Shown here in pieces: positions 33,421 through 42,130 of a DNA stretch of 64,000 nt. The position numbers and the translations under genes were made by a program. The number at the start of each line of letters is the position of its first letter. Positions within the stretch are counted from its first letter, which is position 1. The notes under the pieces were generated by a model. It had not been told where the DNA came from. It made no database searches and saw nothing but the letters and a program-made list of their open reading frames with translations. This DNA is from Terrilactibacillus tamarindi. Its GTDB lineage: Bacteria; Bacillota; Bacilli; Bacillales; Sporolactobacillaceae. The stretch covers positions 42,794 to 106,793 of the forward strand of contig NZ_WNHB01000012.1 in NCBI RefSeq assembly GCF_009718825.1, read 5' to 3'.

Positions 33421-34789
33421 AATGTCTACGTAATCCCTTGGGATAGAAATTCTTTAACGTTCCATTCGCAACTTTTCCCCAACCAATCGGATAGTTATCT
33501 ATGGTCACGATCGTCCATCCTTTGTTCAAATTAGATGGTAATGTTTCGCCTCTCAAATAGGATGCCCACTCTTTATCAGTTGAAGAGAGGTTCAGTTTCT
33601 GTTTAAAATTAGATGGATCTAGGCCTAGAGCAAGGGCGTGATTCGGTTCAAATCGTTGTTTTTTTTGCTCACCAATATGAAGACCTGTTCGGACAATCCT
33701 TAATCCAGAGAAGTCAGGGAAATCTTTTGGAATCGAAAACAAATGATTTTTCATAAAAAAGAGGGTCCCTGGGACAGAAGTCGTTAAACTCTCCTTCTCA
33801 AATGAATAGAAATCTTTCAAGTCACATTTCTTCGCTGTTTGAGTAAACGTTTGACTGTTATTTTCAGATTGAGTTGACGTATGAGCTTTTTTACATTTAG
33901 CAATAAAATGTCCTTCGCCTTGAACATGGTGTGGCCACAGTCTTGCCGTTTTTATGAGATCCTTTCGATGTGATATAGACCAATCGGGATTTCCGTCTGT
34001 CATTCCACCTTTCTTCTGAATAGGAAGTAATTCTAGATCAGGATAATGATCTAAAAAATGGTCGATGGACTGCTCATTTTCTTCTGCAGAAAAAGTACAC
34101 GTGGAATAAACAAGAATACCACCAGGTTTTAACATGTGATAAGCGTGATCTAAAATCTCTTTTTGCATGCTAGCGCAGTGCTTCACATGATCCAAACTCC
34201 AATATTCTATCGCTTCTGGATCCTTTCGAAACATTCCTTCACCAGAGCATGGTGCATCAACCAAAATTTTATCGAAATAACCGGCAAAACGATTAGCCAA
34301 TCTTTCGGGTTTCTCATTTGTAACTAAAGCATTCGTTATCCCGCAACGTTCAATATTCTCAGAAAGTGCTTTAGCACGTTTCGCATTGATTTCATTCGCC
34401 ATGAGAAATCCTTGATTTTTCATGGATCCTGCAATTTGGGTTGTTTTTCCTCCTGGGGCAGCACAGAGATCTAAGATCCGTTCACCAGGTTTTGCATCGA
34501 GGCAGTCTGCAACCGCCATCGCACTCGGTTCTTGTATATAATATAATCCTGCTTGATGGTAGGGATGCTTGCCAGGTTCATCCTCAAGCTTATAGTAGAA
34601 TCCGGTATGACAGAATGGAACGGGTTTAAGCTGAAAAGGGGCGATTTGAGCCAATCGTTCAGGAGTTATTTTTAATGGATTAATACGTAATCCATGATAT
34701 CTTGGTTTTTCATATGTAGCGAAAAAAGCATCGGATTCATCGTTTAGCATATGACTGATGCGTTCGATGAACAATTTTGGCAACGACAA
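33419..34789 (-). CDS. NOL1/NOP2/Sun-type RNA m5C methyltransferase (RsmF/YebU-like)
   Basis: A 456-residue protein. The central Rossmann methyltransferase core has the SAM motif ILDLCAAPGGKTTQI, the motif IV cysteine in LVDAPCSGEGMFRKD and the catalytic motif VYSTCTFSAEENE, both cysteines needed for 5-methylcytosine formation. The C-terminal ~150 residues form the RsmF-type PUA-like extension, so rRNA (16S) is the likely substrate. Monocistronic and convergent with thiE. Confidence 0.9.
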   Translation of the reverse strand: MSLPKLFIERISHMLNDESDAFFATYEKPRYHGLRINPLKITPERLAQIAPFQLKPVPFCHTGFYYKLEDEPGKHPYHQAGLYYIQEPSAMAVADCLDAKPGERILDLCAAPGGKTTQIAGSMKNQGFLMANEINAKRAKALSENIERCGITNALVTNEKPERLANRFAGYFDKILVDAPCSGEGMFRKDPEAIEYWSLDHVKHCASMQKEILDHAYHMLKPGGILVYSTCTFSAEENEQSIDHFLDHYPDLELLPIQKKGGMTDGNPDWSISHRKDLIKTARLWPHHVQGEGHFIAKCKKAHTSTQSENNSQTFTQTAKKCDLKDFYSFEKESLTTSVPGTLFFMKNHLFSIPKDFPDFSGLRIVRTGLHIGEQKKQRFEPNHALALGLDPSNFKQKLNLSSTDKEWASYLRGETLPSNLNKGWTIVTIDNYPIGWGKVANGTLKNFYPKGLRRH

Positions 34790-35359
34790 TAAGAAAATCT
34801 CCTCTCAAATTAGATTAACATCATCACCTTATTATAATGAAATAAGAATGGTTTTGAAAGATAACGAAAGAAAGACTCCCGCATAAAGGTCTGATCGGAA
34901 ATCCAGATTGACTGAAGGACGGATCATCTTGGGTTTACACTTTTTCTTAATTGATCTGACCATTCTTAATGAGATTACAAATCACAATAGCTATTAGCCC
35001 TTTTACTATTTTATTAATGAACAACCCCAGTAAAATTACTATCAACGAGTTCTCAGCACTAATCATGCCCAAATATCTCTACTCCATTAACCGATAGTAT
35101 CATCTGAGAAAATGAGAATTAAAGATAGATATTTTTTATTAAATCATTAATTTTTTGACACAAAAGTCCTTAGTTTTCAGGAGTTTTATGTCCAAATACA
35201 TTTTTATGTCATTATTTTAGACATAAAAATACTGAATAAAAATAAAAAGATCCCTATATTAGGAATCTTTACTCAGGAAATTTATGTCAACCATCACTAA
35301 TGGTCATTAACATTATCAAATTAGTGTCAATTGTTCTCTTTAAATCTATTAACATATGC
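34790..35359. other. AT-rich intergenic stretch with TTTATGTC repeats
   Basis: No coding frame with a believable start. Between 35188 and 35290 the motif TTTATGTC occurs several times, including an inverted pair TTTTATGTC / GACATAAAA. These may be relics of a mobile element end; nothing was recognised. Confidence 0.3.
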
Positions 35360-35365
35360 TACAAT
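35355..35365 (+). promoter_or_regulatory. Extended -10 promoter of toxin mRNA
   Basis: TATGCTACAAT combines a TG extension with a TACAAT -10 box, 40 bases before the leader ORF of the toxin gene. Confidence 0.4.
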
Positions 35366-35403
35366 AAGCTATAGAACAACAAAAGGACTTAAAGGTGGGT
35401 TGC

Positions 35404-35448
35404 ATGCTACTCTCTATGTCAAAGCATAGATGGGTGGTGATGCCATGA
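35404..35448 (+). CDS. 14-residue leader ORF overlapping the toxin start
   Basis: MLLSMSKHRWVVMP, with AAAGGTGG upstream of its ATG. Its TGA stop shares the ATGA with the toxin start codon, and the toxin's own site GGTGGTGAT lies inside it. This suggests that translation of the leader opens or couples to the toxin. Inference from layout only. Confidence 0.4.
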   Translation: MLLSMSKHRWVVMP

Positions 35449-35531
35449 CGACATTCCAAGCATTGACGCTAATGATTCAATTCGCTACGTTGGTGCTATT
35501 GATCATGTCGTTTAGAGAAAGAAAAAAGTAA
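35445..35531 (+). CDS. Type I toxin, small hydrophobic peptide (TxpA/BsrG-like, 'putative holin-like toxin')
   Basis: A 28-residue peptide, MTTFQALTLMIQFATLVLL continuing to IMSFRERKK: one transmembrane helix with a basic C-terminus. The MTxFQALxLMxxFAxL opening is that of the Bacillales 'putative holin-like toxin' peptides, related to TxpA and BsrG. These act on the cytoplasmic membrane and are silenced by an antisense RNA from the 3' side. A GGTGGTGAT ribosome site precedes ATG. The region after the stop codon has several strong hairpins consistent with an antisense antitoxin RNA. Confidence 0.75.
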   Translation: MTTFQALTLMIQFATLVLLIMSFRERKK

Positions 35532-35665
35532 CCCCACCTTTGAGTTGACCGCTCTTTAGGGTTACTTCCTTAATTAGTAGCGTGTTTCTCGCCTTTGGGC
35601 GATTTTGTTGTTCTTACTTGCCATCAGTGTTGTAGCACTGGTGGCTTTATTAGTTTATGCTATGC
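35522..35665 (-). ncRNA. Predicted antisense antitoxin RNA overlapping the toxin 3' end
   Basis: On the minus strand the region contains GCCACCAGTG / CACTGATGGC, a CGCC / GGCG hairpin, and a final GTAACCC...GGGTTAC stem followed by ACTTTTTTC, a proper terminator that would end the RNA inside the toxin ORF. This is the RatA/SR4-type layout. The 5' end and promoter are not placed precisely; limits are approximate. Confidence 0.5.
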
Positions 35666-35699
35666 CTATACTTTTCATACTATATTATTCTATATATTT

Positions 35700-36128
35700 A
35701 ATATATACTATTTATATTCGTGTTTCAAGGATGGAAGTGTCAATAATTTTGTGTAAATAAGTTTTCAACCCTTTCAGATAAATTATCACATTCTAATTGT
35801 TCTTGTTCGATGGATTGTTTTTGATTTACTTGGTAGGGCTTTTAAAATTTTAGTTAAATGTAATTATCGAAATATGTCTCGTAATAATGATAAGTCTTCA
35901 CGAAAGATATTTCTTAATTCTTTTCCTAACGTGTTCTCTATTTTTAACAGTCATGGAATTCTTATCGAAAGTTCATCCTTTTGCGACTCTCTTCTCATGT
36001 AATCATCTAAACTGCCGTTTTTAATTTCTCTACAAAAATAAAAATTCCATCGTTCTTTAGTTTATCGTTCACACAGGCTATTTGTTCATACCTGTTTTTC
36101 GGGAGCCTAAAATAGGTTGCTACTATTT
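35700..36128. other. Non-coding AT-rich stretch downstream of toxin locus
   Basis: No gene, known RNA or repeat was recognised; only short hydrophobic frames without ribosome sites. Confidence 0.35.
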
Positions 36129-37859
36129 TTAAGATAGATGAATATGTTGAAATGTTTTAACATCAAATAACCCACAATCCGTTAATTTGAGATCTGGAAT
36201 GACCGGCAAACTTAAGAAAGACAGGGTCAAGAAAGGATTAAATTCATCTGATGCACCTATCGACTGAAGAGCTTCATGAATGGCCTGTAATTTATGATTA
36301 ACATCAAGAGCAGACTCATCAGAAATGAGACCAGCAATAGGAAGAGAAAGCTCAGCTAAGACCTCACCCTTTTGCACGACGACGAGACCCCCATGAATGT
36401 CTTTTAATCTATTTGCAGCGACAATCATATCTTCATCATGGGTACCTGTCACAACGAGATTATGAGAGTCATGAGCGATGGTTGTGGCAATAGCGCCAGA
36501 TTTGATTTTAAACCCTTTGACAATTCCTAAACCGATATTTCCAGTCCCTTGATGTCGTTCAATAACCGCCATTTTTAATAGATCACGATCCGTAGAAAAG
36601 GCAAAATGATCATCTACAGTTGGAACGGGTATATGAAGGTGTTTCGTCACCAAGCTGTTCGGGATGATTTCAATAACATGCGCGAGATTATTTTCTAACT
36701 TAATGTCGAAGTCAGAAGGAGATAGTTTAGGCAAAAGTAAATGGCTTATCACGTTATCTTCATTTACTTTCCGAACACTTTTATTAATCATTTCACCATT
36801 TTCTGCAATATGCTCACCTTTTTGAAAGACCGATTGAATTGTAAAGGTATCTAAATCATTAAGAATAAGGAAATTTGCCTCGTAGCCAGGAGCGATCGCC
36901 CCTTTTTGGTGAAGACCATAACATTCTGCTGCATTAATTGAGGCAAGTTGAATACTTGTAATTGGATCAAGTCCTTCTTGAATGGCGAGACGAACGTTAT
37001 GATCGACACTGCCTTCATTAATTAGATCGTCTGTATGTTTATCATCCGTACAGAAAAGAAAACGTCTTGAATTGCGTTCATTAACAAGTCCAATTAAGGC
37101 CTTTAGATCTTTAGCCACAGAGCCTTCTCTAATTAAGACATGCATGCCTCGAGAGAGCCGAGCTTTTGCTTCATCTTGGTTAACACATTCATGATCTGTT
37201 CGGATACCTGCTGCTTTATAGACGTTTATCGCATTTTCATCCAGTCCAGCTGCGTGGCCATCAATGCGTGTTGTGTGATTTTTTGTCAAAAGTAATTTGT
37301 CGATCATTTGATCTTCCGCATTTAATACGGCAGGATAATCCATGACTTCAGCAAGACCGAGAACTTTTGGATGCTCAAAGAAAGGTTCAAGGTTTTTTGC
37401 TTGTAAAGTTGCTCCATTGTGCTCAAACGAGGTTGCTGGAACCGAAGAAGGGAGCATCACAAAAATATCCATTGGCACATGATCGGCATCGTCAAGCATG
37501 AATTGGATCCCTTTTTCCCCAAATACATTGGCAATTTCGTGAGGATCCGTTATCACTGTTGTTACTCCGTGAGGAATGAGAACGTTAGCGAACTCTGTTG
37601 GTGTCAGCATAGATGATTCGATATGTACATGTCCGTCAATCAGTGCAGGCGAGATGAATTTCCCTTTTGCATCAATTGTTTCTCTTCCTTCAAAAGAACC
37701 AATACCTGCTATATATCCATCACATATCGCAATATCACCTTCGAGGATTTCCCCATTAAACACATCAACGATCTTGCCATTTTTAATGACGATATCCGCT
37801 TTCTTTCTCTTACTTGCGACATCAATTTGATTTTTAAGTGATGATTTGCTTTGTGTCAT
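36129..37859 (-). CDS. adeC: Adenine deaminase AdeC
   Basis: A 576-residue amidohydrolase with ADIVIKNGKIVDVFNGEILE, the metal motif LIDGHVHIESSMLTPTEFA, HGVTTVITDPHEIANV, and FCTDDKHTDDLINEGSVDHN, diagnostic for bacterial adenine deaminase. It converts adenine to hypoxanthine and ammonia. ATG at 37859 is chosen since GAGGAG lies nine bases upstream; longer in-frame starts run through this site. Located in a purine-flavoured window together with the riboswitch-controlled deaminase at 20 kb, but not linked in an operon. Confidence 0.95.
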   Translation of the reverse strand: MTQSKSSLKNQIDVASKRKKADIVIKNGKIVDVFNGEILEGDIAICDGYIAGIGSFEGRETIDAKGKFISPALIDGHVHIESSMLTPTEFANVLIPHGVTTVITDPHEIANVFGEKGIQFMLDDADHVPMDIFVMLPSSVPATSFEHNGATLQAKNLEPFFEHPKVLGLAEVMDYPAVLNAEDQMIDKLLLTKNHTTRIDGHAAGLDENAINVYKAAGIRTDHECVNQDEAKARLSRGMHVLIREGSVAKDLKALIGLVNERNSRRFLFCTDDKHTDDLINEGSVDHNVRLAIQEGLDPITSIQLASINAAECYGLHQKGAIAPGYEANFLILNDLDTFTIQSVFQKGEHIAENGEMINKSVRKVNEDNVISHLLLPKLSPSDFDIKLENNLAHVIEIIPNSLVTKHLHIPVPTVDDHFAFSTDRDLLKMAVIERHQGTGNIGLGIVKGFKIKSGAIATTIAHDSHNLVVTGTHDEDMIVAANRLKDIHGGLVVVQKGEVLAELSLPIAGLISDESALDVNHKLQAIHEALQSIGASDEFNPFLTLSFLSLPVIPDLKLTDCGLFDVKTFQHIHLS

Positions 37860-37981
37860 ACGCATCAGCTCCTCGCCTATAATTAATCCCGTTCTTACTA
37901 TTTTAATATAATTGTTGATCATTATATGCTTTCACTAGGAAGAAAGTCAATGAAAGTGAAAGAATTTGACATAGCTTAAAA

Positions 37982-38027
37982 TAAAAGCTGTTTTTGCAAA
38001 CAACTAGCCATAATCTCTTAAAAAAGA
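37982..38027 (+). repeat. Short dispersed repeat, copy B
   Basis: Diverged partner of 13177-13224: begins ATAAAAGCTGTTTT and ends with a CTCTT / AAGAG hairpin. It lies between adeC and the pepF terminator. Confidence 0.65.
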
Positions 38028-38061
38028 GAAAAAAACCAAGGAACGATCTTATTCCTTGGTT
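38025..38061 (-). terminator. Terminator of pepF
   Basis: AACCAAGGAA / TTCCTTGGTT with an eight-base loop and a T-rich tail on the minus strand. Confidence 0.88.
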
Positions 38062-38072
38062 ACTCGAATCCA

Positions 38073-39872
38073 TTAATTTTTTGTTAATTCAAGGAAATCT
38101 TTAACATCTTTAATCGCGTAATCAACGGCAGATTGCCAAAAATCTGGCTTAGTTAAGTCCACTTTTAAATGTTTTTTAGCGAGTTCTTCAACAGTCATCC
38201 GGCCCGTGTCTCTTAGCAAGGCATCGTATTTATCGGCAAATGTTGCACCTTCTTCTAAGGCTTTTACATAAATCCCTGTGCTAAAGAGATAACCAAAGGT
38301 GTAAGGGAAGTTGTAGAAAGGCACATCTGTAATATAAAAATGTAACTTAGATTGCCAGAAGGCGGGATGATAGGAAGATAGGGCATCACAATAGGCTTCT
38401 TTTTGAGCGGCTAACATTAGTTCATTTAAACGGTCACTGCCTACGATACCTTGTTTTCTTTCTTCATAGAATCGAGTCTCAAATAAGAAACGGGCATGAA
38501 TATTCATAAAGAAGGCAATACTGCGACCCAGTTTTTCATCCAAGAATGATATCTGTTCTTCTTTGGTTTTTGCAGCGGCTTGTGCAGCATCACTGACAAT
38601 CATTTCAGCGAAAGTCGATGCTGTTTCAGCGACGTTCATCGCATAATGTTGCGTCAGATAAGGCAAATCGTTCATGACAGATTGATGATAAGCATGACCG
38701 AGCTCATGAGCGAGTGTTGATATGTTCGATGCCGTTCCACTGAACGTCATAAATATCCGTGATTCTTCTGATAATGGGAAACTCGTGCAGAAACCACCGG
38801 GACGTTTTCCATTGCGGTCTTCAGCTTCAATCCAGCGATTCTTTATGGCATGTTCAGCAAATTTAGCCATATTAGGATTAAATTTATGGAAATGCTGTAT
38901 GATAAAATTAGCCGATTCTTCATAAGTCACCTTCTTGCTTGAAGTGGCGATAGGAGCGTCGACATCAAACCAAGATAATTTTTCTAAACCAAGCAATTTG
39001 GCTTTTCGATCTAGATACTTAACAAAATGGGACTTATTATCTGTTATGACTTGCCACATGGTTTCAAGCGTTTTGTCAGTCATACGATTGTAACTAAGAG
39101 GCTCTTTTAAGACTTTTTCCCAGCCTCTTTCTTTATATGTTTGAAGTCTAAAACCTGCAAGATGGTTAAGAGAAGCTGAACAAAAATCGACTTGTGAGTG
39201 CCATGCTTCTTCCCAAGCAGCAAAGGCGGCTTTTCGAATGTCGCGATTCGAATCATCCATTAAATTAGCCAGCTGTCCTACAGAAAGGTCTTTTTTACCA
39301 TCAACAGGATGATCGAATGGTATGGATATATTACTAACGATGGTGTCATATAAAGTTCCCCAACCATGATAGCCATCAATAGCAAGACTACTGATGATTT
39401 TTTCTTGATCGGCAGAGAGTCGTTCTTTGGCTTTTTGACGACTTTCTTTTAAATAGAAGGAGATGGTTTGCATGTCAGGGTCACTTAAGAAAGCATCCCA
39501 AACGTCACTTGGAAATTCATTGTATTTACTTTCTAGAAGTGTTGAACAAGCTTCAAATTGAGCAGCTGTTGCTTGAATGGCAGCAAATAACTGACTTGCT
39601 TTATCGTCTTTCATATTTTGAGAGGTTAAGCATTCAAGAAAGGCATAGCCTTCAATTAGACGTTTATACAGAGCTTCGTATTTATGTATGATGTCTTTCC
39701 ATATCGTTGTTTCACCGTTAGTTTTTGGTGCATTTGTTTCTGTTAGCGTACTTTGAAAATTGTCTAGGTCTTCATTTAATTTTTTTAGAAAAGAAGCAAA
39801 ATCCTTCGAATGACTACCACCTTCAAAGATGGTCTCTAAATTCCATGTTTGATCAAGAGTTTCATTAATCAT
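38073..39872 (-). CDS. M3 family oligoendopeptidase (PepF type)
   Basis: A 599-residue zinc metallopeptidase. The M3 active site HELGHAYH is present (preceded by STLA), with the third zinc ligand in NVAETASTFAEM and the substrate-related FETRFYEE later. It has an N-terminal oligopeptidase F domain of ~115 residues. Cytosolic; it degrades short peptides. Length is typical for PepF. AAAGGGG site before ATG. Monocistronic, with its own terminator. Confidence 0.93.
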   Translation of the reverse strand: MINETLDQTWNLETIFEGGSHSKDFASFLKKLNEDLDNFQSTLTETNAPKTNGETTIWKDIIHKYEALYKRLIEGYAFLECLTSQNMKDDKASQLFAAIQATAAQFEACSTLLESKYNEFPSDVWDAFLSDPDMQTISFYLKESRQKAKERLSADQEKIISSLAIDGYHGWGTLYDTIVSNISIPFDHPVDGKKDLSVGQLANLMDDSNRDIRKAAFAAWEEAWHSQVDFCSASLNHLAGFRLQTYKERGWEKVLKEPLSYNRMTDKTLETMWQVITDNKSHFVKYLDRKAKLLGLEKLSWFDVDAPIATSSKKVTYEESANFIIQHFHKFNPNMAKFAEHAIKNRWIEAEDRNGKRPGGFCTSFPLSEESRIFMTFSGTASNISTLAHELGHAYHQSVMNDLPYLTQHYAMNVAETASTFAEMIVSDAAQAAAKTKEEQISFLDEKLGRSIAFFMNIHARFLFETRFYEERKQGIVGSDRLNELMLAAQKEAYCDALSSYHPAFWQSKLHFYITDVPFYNFPYTFGYLFSTGIYVKALEEGATFADKYDALLRDTGRMTVEELAKKHLKVDLTKPDFWQSAVDYAIKDVKDFLELTKN

Positions 39873-40042
39873 TCATTCATCCCCTTTGTAGTTAAATATT
39901 TCGTATATTTCCAACTTCTATTGTATCAAAACTCATCTTAATAATGCATGGAAAACACCACCGATGATATGATAAACTTTGTAGAAGAGTAAAAAAATTC
40001 GTTTAAGGATTGAAAACCAGACTTAATAAACTATAAATACGT

Positions 40043-40247
40043 GTTCAAAAAGGTGACAAATTAGAAGCAAGAAGGTCAAGGCGGCGCCGTTTTGAGGACC
40101 AGAATGTAGGTTATTACTACATGAGGACCAGCCTTCCACAGGATGTGGTGGCTTCAACGTTGCTCACAGGACGTGAGCGCTTTTAGTTGAAGATCCTCTT
40201 GACGGGCGTCCGAGATTCGTAGCTTATCATTTGGTGACTTTTTGAAC
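40043..40247 (-). mobile_element. MITE-like element, copy B (205 bp)
   Basis: Ends GTTCAAAAAGGTGACAAATT and, inward from the right, GTTCAAAAAGTCACCAAATG. The shared core with copy A (CGGCGCCGTTTTGAGGACC, TACATGAGGACC) is in opposite orientation to 13834-13975, and about 65 bp extra sequence lies near the right end (CTCACAGGACGTGAG hairpin). It ends 28 bp before the yfkJ start codon, so it forms part of that gene's leader or promoter. Confidence 0.75.
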
Positions 40248-40275
40248 AACTTCTAAGAGTAGGTGTGAGAAACTT

Positions 40276-40746
40276 ATGATAAAAGTCTTATTCGTATGCC
40301 TCGGAAACATTTGTCGTTCACCGATGGCAGAAGCTGTTTTTCGAGATAAAGTACAACATGCTGGGTTAAATCAGAAAATTGAAGTTGACTCAGCTGGCAC
40401 TGGAGATTGGCACATTGGTCATCCACCACATGAAGGAACGCGGAAGAAATTAGACGATATTGGTATCTCTTACGAAGGCATGAAAGGGCGTCAAATTCGT
40501 TCGGAGGATTTCACAGATTTTGATTACATTATTGCTATGGACGAAAGCAATCAACGTGACATTGAAGACTTAATGGATCGTTCAGGTCAAGCGAAAGTGA
40601 TTCGTTTCATGAGCTTACTCAATGATGAGCCATCAAAAAGTGTGCCAGATCCCTATTATACAGGTAACTTTGATGAAGTTTATGAGCTAGTTAATAAAGG
40701 AACCGAAGCCTTGCTTCAAATGATAATTAATGAACATTTAAAATAA
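40276..40746 (+). CDS. yfkJ: Low-molecular-weight protein-tyrosine phosphatase (YfkJ-like)
   Basis: A 156-residue LMW-PTP. The P-loop is VCLGNICRSPMAEAVF, with the nucleophilic Cys and Arg of CX5R(S), and the general-acid aspartate sits in VPDPYYTGNFDEVY. B. subtilis YfkJ has this size and lies in a SigB-controlled yfkK-yfkJ-yfkI-yfkH group. Here the gene is cut off from the YfkI/YfkH-like genes by roughly 9 kb of arginine-related genes and has a MITE-like element in its upstream region. A terminator follows it. Confidence 0.93.
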   Translation: MIKVLFVCLGNICRSPMAEAVFRDKVQHAGLNQKIEVDSAGTGDWHIGHPPHEGTRKKLDDIGISYEGMKGRQIRSEDFTDFDYIIAMDESNQRDIEDLMDRSGQAKVIRFMSLLNDEPSKSVPDPYYTGNFDEVYELVNKGTEALLQMIINEHLK

Positions 40747-40752
40747 TAGACT

Positions 40753-40792
40753 AAAAAAAGAGAGCTCAGTCTTAACATGAGTTCTCTTTTTT
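40753..40792 (+). terminator. Terminator after yfkJ
   Basis: AAGAGAGCTCA / TGAGTTCTCTT with a nine-base loop and T6. Confidence 0.8.
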
Positions 40793-40932
40793 GTACTTTA
40801 AGCAAAAACTAGGCCTCTGTCAGCCCCTTAAAGGCCCCGCAATCGACAAGTTTTCTTAATGATTTAATCGATGTTTCAATTCCTAAGCTATATACAACAT
40901 CAACAGTAGAATAGACCTTTATGAAATAGTCG

Positions 40933-40961
40933 AAAACACTCGTGACTTTAGTCATGAGAGA
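40933..40961 (+). repeat. CACTCGTGACTTTAGTCATGAG hairpin repeat, copy 1
   Basis: Imperfect palindrome with arms CTCGTGACT and AGTCATGAG around TT. The same sequence, as reverse complement and with longer arms, lies at 51490-51529. This style of short GACT-TT-AGTC palindrome resembles subterminal hairpins of IS200/IS605-type elements. The 40800-40930 stretch next to it has no convincing gene. Confidence 0.55.
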
Positions 40962-40962
40962 T

Positions 40963-41856
40963 TCAGATACTATGAATCCTTTCCCAGTTACTTTTGATGA
41001 TCTCAATTAAACGTCTTACTTTTTTAAAACTTAGTTTTTCTTCAGCAATAATGAGAGAGGTTTGAATATTAACAGGAGCGTGATTTAACTTTATTTCAAA
41101 TAATATTCCAGTTTGTAGTTCTTTCTTGACTAAATTACGACTAATAAGCCCAATTCCAATATTATTAATTACCGCACTTTTTACAGCTTCTAGACTACTG
41201 AATTCAATGATATTATCCGTAGAGATATTGGCTTCTTTAATAAAGGTTTGAATACTATCATCAAAAGGTCCATCGATTTCATACTTAATAAAAGGATAAT
41301 TGGCTAGTAGAGTTTCTGGATTTTCCTCAGACCCAAGTTCCTTTGAGGCAATCAAAACCAAATCCTCATATTCAGATAATACAATATTGGAGATCCCGCC
41401 TTTATCTAATTGGCCGGAGATGATTCCTATATCATACAAATTACTTTCCATACCCTCAATGACTTCATTGCTATGACATGATACGAGTCTAATATTGACC
41501 TTAGGATAATCGTTTAGAAACTCTCTGATAATATAAGGGAAGTAATGGGTACAGAACGTTTCTGAGGCCGCAATAATAATTTTACCACCTTTATTCATCT
41601 CACTTTGTACGAGTGCCTGATCCATTTCTTCAATTAAATGAAAAATTTGCTCTGCATAATCTTGTACAATTTTGCCTGAAGAGGTCAAGAACGTTTGTTT
41701 TCCAATTCGAAAGAAGAGAGACTTTCCTAGCTCATTTTCTAAAGATTGAATTTGGGAGGTGACAGTTGGTTGGGTAAAATTCAACTCTTTAGCTGCTTTT
41801 GTAAAATTTAGGTGTTTTGCTGCGACTTGAAAGGTTTTTAGATTTCGAAGTTCCAT
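40963..41856 (-). CDS. LysR-family regulator next to the arginine module
   Basis: A 297-residue LTTR with an N-terminal HTH (MELRNLKTFQVAAKHLNFTK, AAKELNFTQPTVTSQIQ) and an effector domain opening KIIIAASETFCTHYFPYII. It is divergent from the class III aminotransferase at 42131; the dyad at 41875 lies just upstream of its start. Co-location predicts control of the aminotransferase and perhaps of the convergent import operon. The inducer is unknown, probably arginine or a breakdown product. Confidence 0.88.
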   Translation of the reverse strand: MELRNLKTFQVAAKHLNFTKAAKELNFTQPTVTSQIQSLENELGKSLFFRIGKQTFLTSSGKIVQDYAEQIFHLIEEMDQALVQSEMNKGGKIIIAASETFCTHYFPYIIREFLNDYPKVNIRLVSCHSNEVIEGMESNLYDIGIISGQLDKGGISNIVLSEYEDLVLIASKELGSEENPETLLANYPFIKYEIDGPFDDSIQTFIKEANISTDNIIEFSSLEAVKSAVINNIGIGLISRNLVKKELQTGILFEIKLNHAPVNIQTSLIIAEEKLSFKKVRRLIEIIKSNWERIHSI

Positions 41857-41874
41857 TTTTACCTCTTCATTCGT

Positions 41875-41894
41875 TATAGTTATACATAATTATA
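41875..41894. promoter_or_regulatory. Candidate LysR operator dyad
   Basis: TATAGTTAT-AC-ATAATTATA, nine-base arms with one mismatch, 18 bp upstream of the LysR start in the divergent intergenic region. This is the usual place for an LTTR recognition site. Confidence 0.45.
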
Positions 41895-42130
41895 ATATTC
41901 ATAAATTTGTTACACAAGAGTGGTTAAGTTATTTATTTTGGCAATACATGTTATAAGCAATGTCAATTTTTCTTATTTTTATATCTGTGATAACGTTAAA
42001 TTAACGTACAAAATATTCAGAATTGGAACAATGTAATTACTCATTTTTGGCTATATGTCAATTATTCTTTTATGGTAACAAATCTATAGTTTGAAGTTTG
42101 GTCATAGTCTGTACTTTAGGAGGAAATAGA

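Noticed and set aside
34441..34629. Plus-strand frame opposite the RNA methyltransferase
   Set aside because: It lies fully inside the convincing methyltransferase gene on the other strand and lacks a start site.
40809..41006. Minus-strand frame of 65 codons between yfkJ and the LysR gene
   Set aside because: Its first part overlaps the end of the LysR gene in another frame, it has no ribosome site, and the rest matches no family I recognise. It may be a relic of an IS end but is not a supported gene.
42000..42130. Sigma-54 (-24/-12) promoter before the arginine-module aminotransferase, as in roc operons
   Set aside because: No GG-N10-GC element with acceptable flanks was found here or upstream of the operon starting at 48614.
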